Source: AC-32 sp963821495 (GTDB taxonomy: Bacteria; Actinomycetota; Thermoleophilia; Gaiellales; Gaiellaceae). Taken from it: a stretch of DNA of 64,000 nt. The translations under genes and the position numbers were made by a program. The DNA is taken from assembly GCA_963821495.1 (NCBI GenBank), contig CAWGEA010000003.1, positions 2,170,001 to 2,234,000 on the forward strand, read 5' to 3'. The notes under the pieces were generated by a model. It worked only from the letters and a program-made list of their open reading frames with translations. It searched no databases and was not told where the DNA came from. Every line of letters starts with the position of its first letter. Within the stretch, counting starts at the first letter, position 1. Of the stretch, positions 62,711-64,000 are shown piece by piece.

Positions 62711-63505
62711 CTACTTCAACCGTTCCAGCTCGACCTCGACCTCGGCCCGGCTCGCCGCTGCCTGTTGCGCCGCCAGCTGAGCCTCGTCGGCCCGTTTTCG
62801 TATCGCTCCGGCCTCGGCCTCCGCGCGCTCGGCCTCGCGCTGCGCAGCCCGCGCTGCGCCGGCCAGTTCGCGCTCCTCTGCCTGCAGCTGTCGCAGGCGC
62901 TCGCGCGTCTCCTTCAGCAGCTGCCGCCGCTTCTCCGCTCCGTCCTCGGAGACGGTCTTCGCAGCCCGCTTCGGGGCGCGCCTGGGCGCGCCTGCAGCAA
63001 GACCTGTCAAGGCGTCGAAGCCGGGCGGCTCGAGCTCCTCCGTCAGGCGTCCGCGTCTCAGGAGCTCACGCCCCTCGGCGGTCAGCGAGGCGGCGCGGAG
63101 TGTCTGCGTCGCGCGATCGAGCGCCGGAGCCCCGAGGCCCTCGCGGGCCGCGAGCTCGCGCGCAGCGCTTGCGAGCCGCTCGAGCGCGTGCTGCTCTTCG
63201 CGCCGCGCCGCGGTGAACGCGTCGACGGAGCTGCCGGCGGCGGCATCGGCCTGCGACTTGCTCAAGGCTTCACCGGCTTTCAGGAGCCGCTGCAGGTCGA
63301 GCTCCCGCTCGCGCGCCAGCTGGTTGACGAGCCAGACCGCGACCGTCGGCTTGCGCAGTTCCTTCGCTCGCGCGGCGTCTTCGGGCCGGCCGTCTGCACG
63401 CAGCCGCTTGACGAGCTCATCGCGAGCGGAGGTGAACTCGCTCAACGGCAGGGCGTACAGGCGGTCGAGTTCCCGCTCGAGCTCCGGCCCGGCCGAATCC
63501 GCCAC
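62711..63505 (-). CDS. Coiled-coil protein of unknown function
   Basis: A 264-residue, soluble, very helical protein. After a possible folded N-terminal part (ELDRLYALPLSEFTSARDELVKRLRADG, KELRKPTVAVWLVNQLARERELD, about 1-80), residues 185-262 are a long charged Ala/Glu/Arg-rich coiled coil (RRQLLKETRERLRQLQAEERELAGAAR and on). No motif or signal peptide is recognised. It stands between two unrelated genes; 190 bases before it hold no obvious gene. Confidence 0.6.
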   Translation of the reverse strand: MADSAGPELERELDRLYALPLSEFTSARDELVKRLRADGRPEDAARAKELRKPTVAVWLVNQLARERELDLQRLLKAGEALSKSQADAAAGSSVDAFTAARREEQHALERLASAARELAAREGLGAPALDRATQTLRAASLTAEGRELLRRGRLTEELEPPGFDALTGLAAGAPRRAPKRAAKTVSEDGAEKRRQLLKETRERLRQLQAEERELAGAARAAQREAERAEAEAGAIRKRADEAQLAAQQAAASRAEVEVELERLK

Positions 63506-63564
63506 CTGCCTAGGCTACGTCGCGGACGCCGACGGCTCCAGGTCGAGAAGCTTCGCCCTGCGCG

Positions 63565-64000
63565 TCACTCGGCCTGAGTGCTGGGCGGTCGATGCGCGGT
63601 GGCAGCGCCTTTCGTCGTCCCGGTTGCGAGCATCCGCTCGTCGGGCGAGCCGCCGGCCACCCCCTCGGCGCCGAGCTCGGCGCCCGGCCCGAGCGTCGTC
63701 CGCAGCGGCACCTCTTTGAGCAGCCAGGAGAGCAGGAACGGCACGGCCGCCAGCACCATGCCGAAGAGAAAGACACCGTGCAGCGCGTGGGCGAAAGCCT
63801 GCAGGAAGTCGGCGTGAACCGCCGCGGGGAGATGCTTCGCCTGCTCGGGGTTGAGGTGGACGCCGCTGCCGAGGCGCGCGGTGATGCTCTGCGGCAGCCG
63901 CGAGAGCTGATCCGCGAGCCTGCTGGCGAAGATGGTGCCGAAGATGGCCACGCCGAAGGAGCCGCCGACCGAGCGGAAGAAGGTCGCCGTCGAGGTCGCG
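63565..64000 (-). CDS. MFS drug-resistance transporter, C-terminal fragment
   Basis: The frame runs to the right edge, so only the last about 145 codons are seen. The stretch ATFFRSVGGSFGVAIFGTIFASRLADQL is the hallmark of EmrB/QacA 14-TM MFS exporters near the end, followed by an extracellular segment with LPAAVHADFLQAFAHALHGVFLFGMVLAAVPFLLSWLLKEVPL (last TM helix) and a hydrophilic tail. The ATG at 63951 is internal and not a start. The substrate is unknown. Confidence 0.85.
   Translation of the reverse strand, partial: ATSTATFFRSVGGSFGVAIFGTIFASRLADQLSRLPQSITARLGSGVHLNPEQAKHLPAAVHADFLQAFAHALHGVFLFGMVLAAVPFLLSWLLKEVPLRTTLGPGAELGAEGVAGGSPDERMLATGTTKGAATAHRPPSTQAE

Overview
The window comes from a high-GC actinobacterium, most likely of class Thermoleophilia (Gaiellales/Solirubrobacterales-like). 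This is inferred from the 16S rRNA text, a V/A-type rather than F-type ATP synthase, PASTA-bearing penicillin-binding protein, HMG-CoA reductase, and dense packing with many 4-bp ATGA/GTGA overlaps. Almost all genes are housekeeping, but two regions stand out: an 8.6-kb integrated element and a cluster of six secreted beta-propeller proteins.

Layout. 1-5.7 kb: end of a V/A-ATPase operon (subunits B and D), then a minus-strand molybdate operon (ferritin-like protein, HTH-TOBE regulator, modA, modB, modC) and two small genes. 5.85-14.48 kb: an integrative element bounded by a 20-bp direct repeat; its right copy is the 3' end of an intact tRNA-Asn. It carries a PAS-LuxR regulator, a zinc-ribbon protein, a tyrosine integrase, an XRE regulator with divergent partner, a primase-polymerase/ATPase split by an apparent 1-base frameshift, an iteron-like repeat array inside that gene, a string of tiny overlapping genes, a prohead-protease-like gene and a GYD-domain gene. 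No portal, terminase or capsid gene is visible, so it looks like a satellite or a decayed phage-derived element.

14.5-21 kb: dnaG, dgt, an SDR oxidoreductase, a phosphoglycerate-mutase-like phosphatase, a secreted protein, a small Sm-like protein and an M48 protease. 21-26 kb: a complete rRNA operon (16S-23S-5S on the minus strand, no spacer tRNA). 26-48 kb: tyrS, a PASTA class A PBP, 3-methyladenine glycosylase, MFS exporter, RemA-like protein, degT/ilvE, ybaK, serA with a class V aminotransferase, a frameshifted penicillin acylase, an M23 peptidase, gatCAB, a cold-shock gene, folD, a diiron protein and HMG-CoA reductase.

48-60.7 kb: secreted and surface proteins. A dimethylformamidase-like exported protein and a small four-cysteine exported protein are followed by six FG-GAP/VCBS proteins on the minus strand. 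Each of the six has exactly seven D-x-[ND]-x-[DN]-G-type calcium-loop repeats, implying a single seven-bladed propeller. Five end in a PASTA-like domain with a conserved cysteine pair. Four form one operon with 4-bp overlaps; the other two form a second operon. A GNAT gene and a second GYD gene (paralog of the one in the mobile element) separate the two operons. 60.7-64 kb: tRNA-Cys, a Flp pilin with a two-TM partner, a VPS62-like secreted protein, a coiled-coil protein and the C-terminus of an EmrB/QacA-type MFS transporter cut by the window edge.
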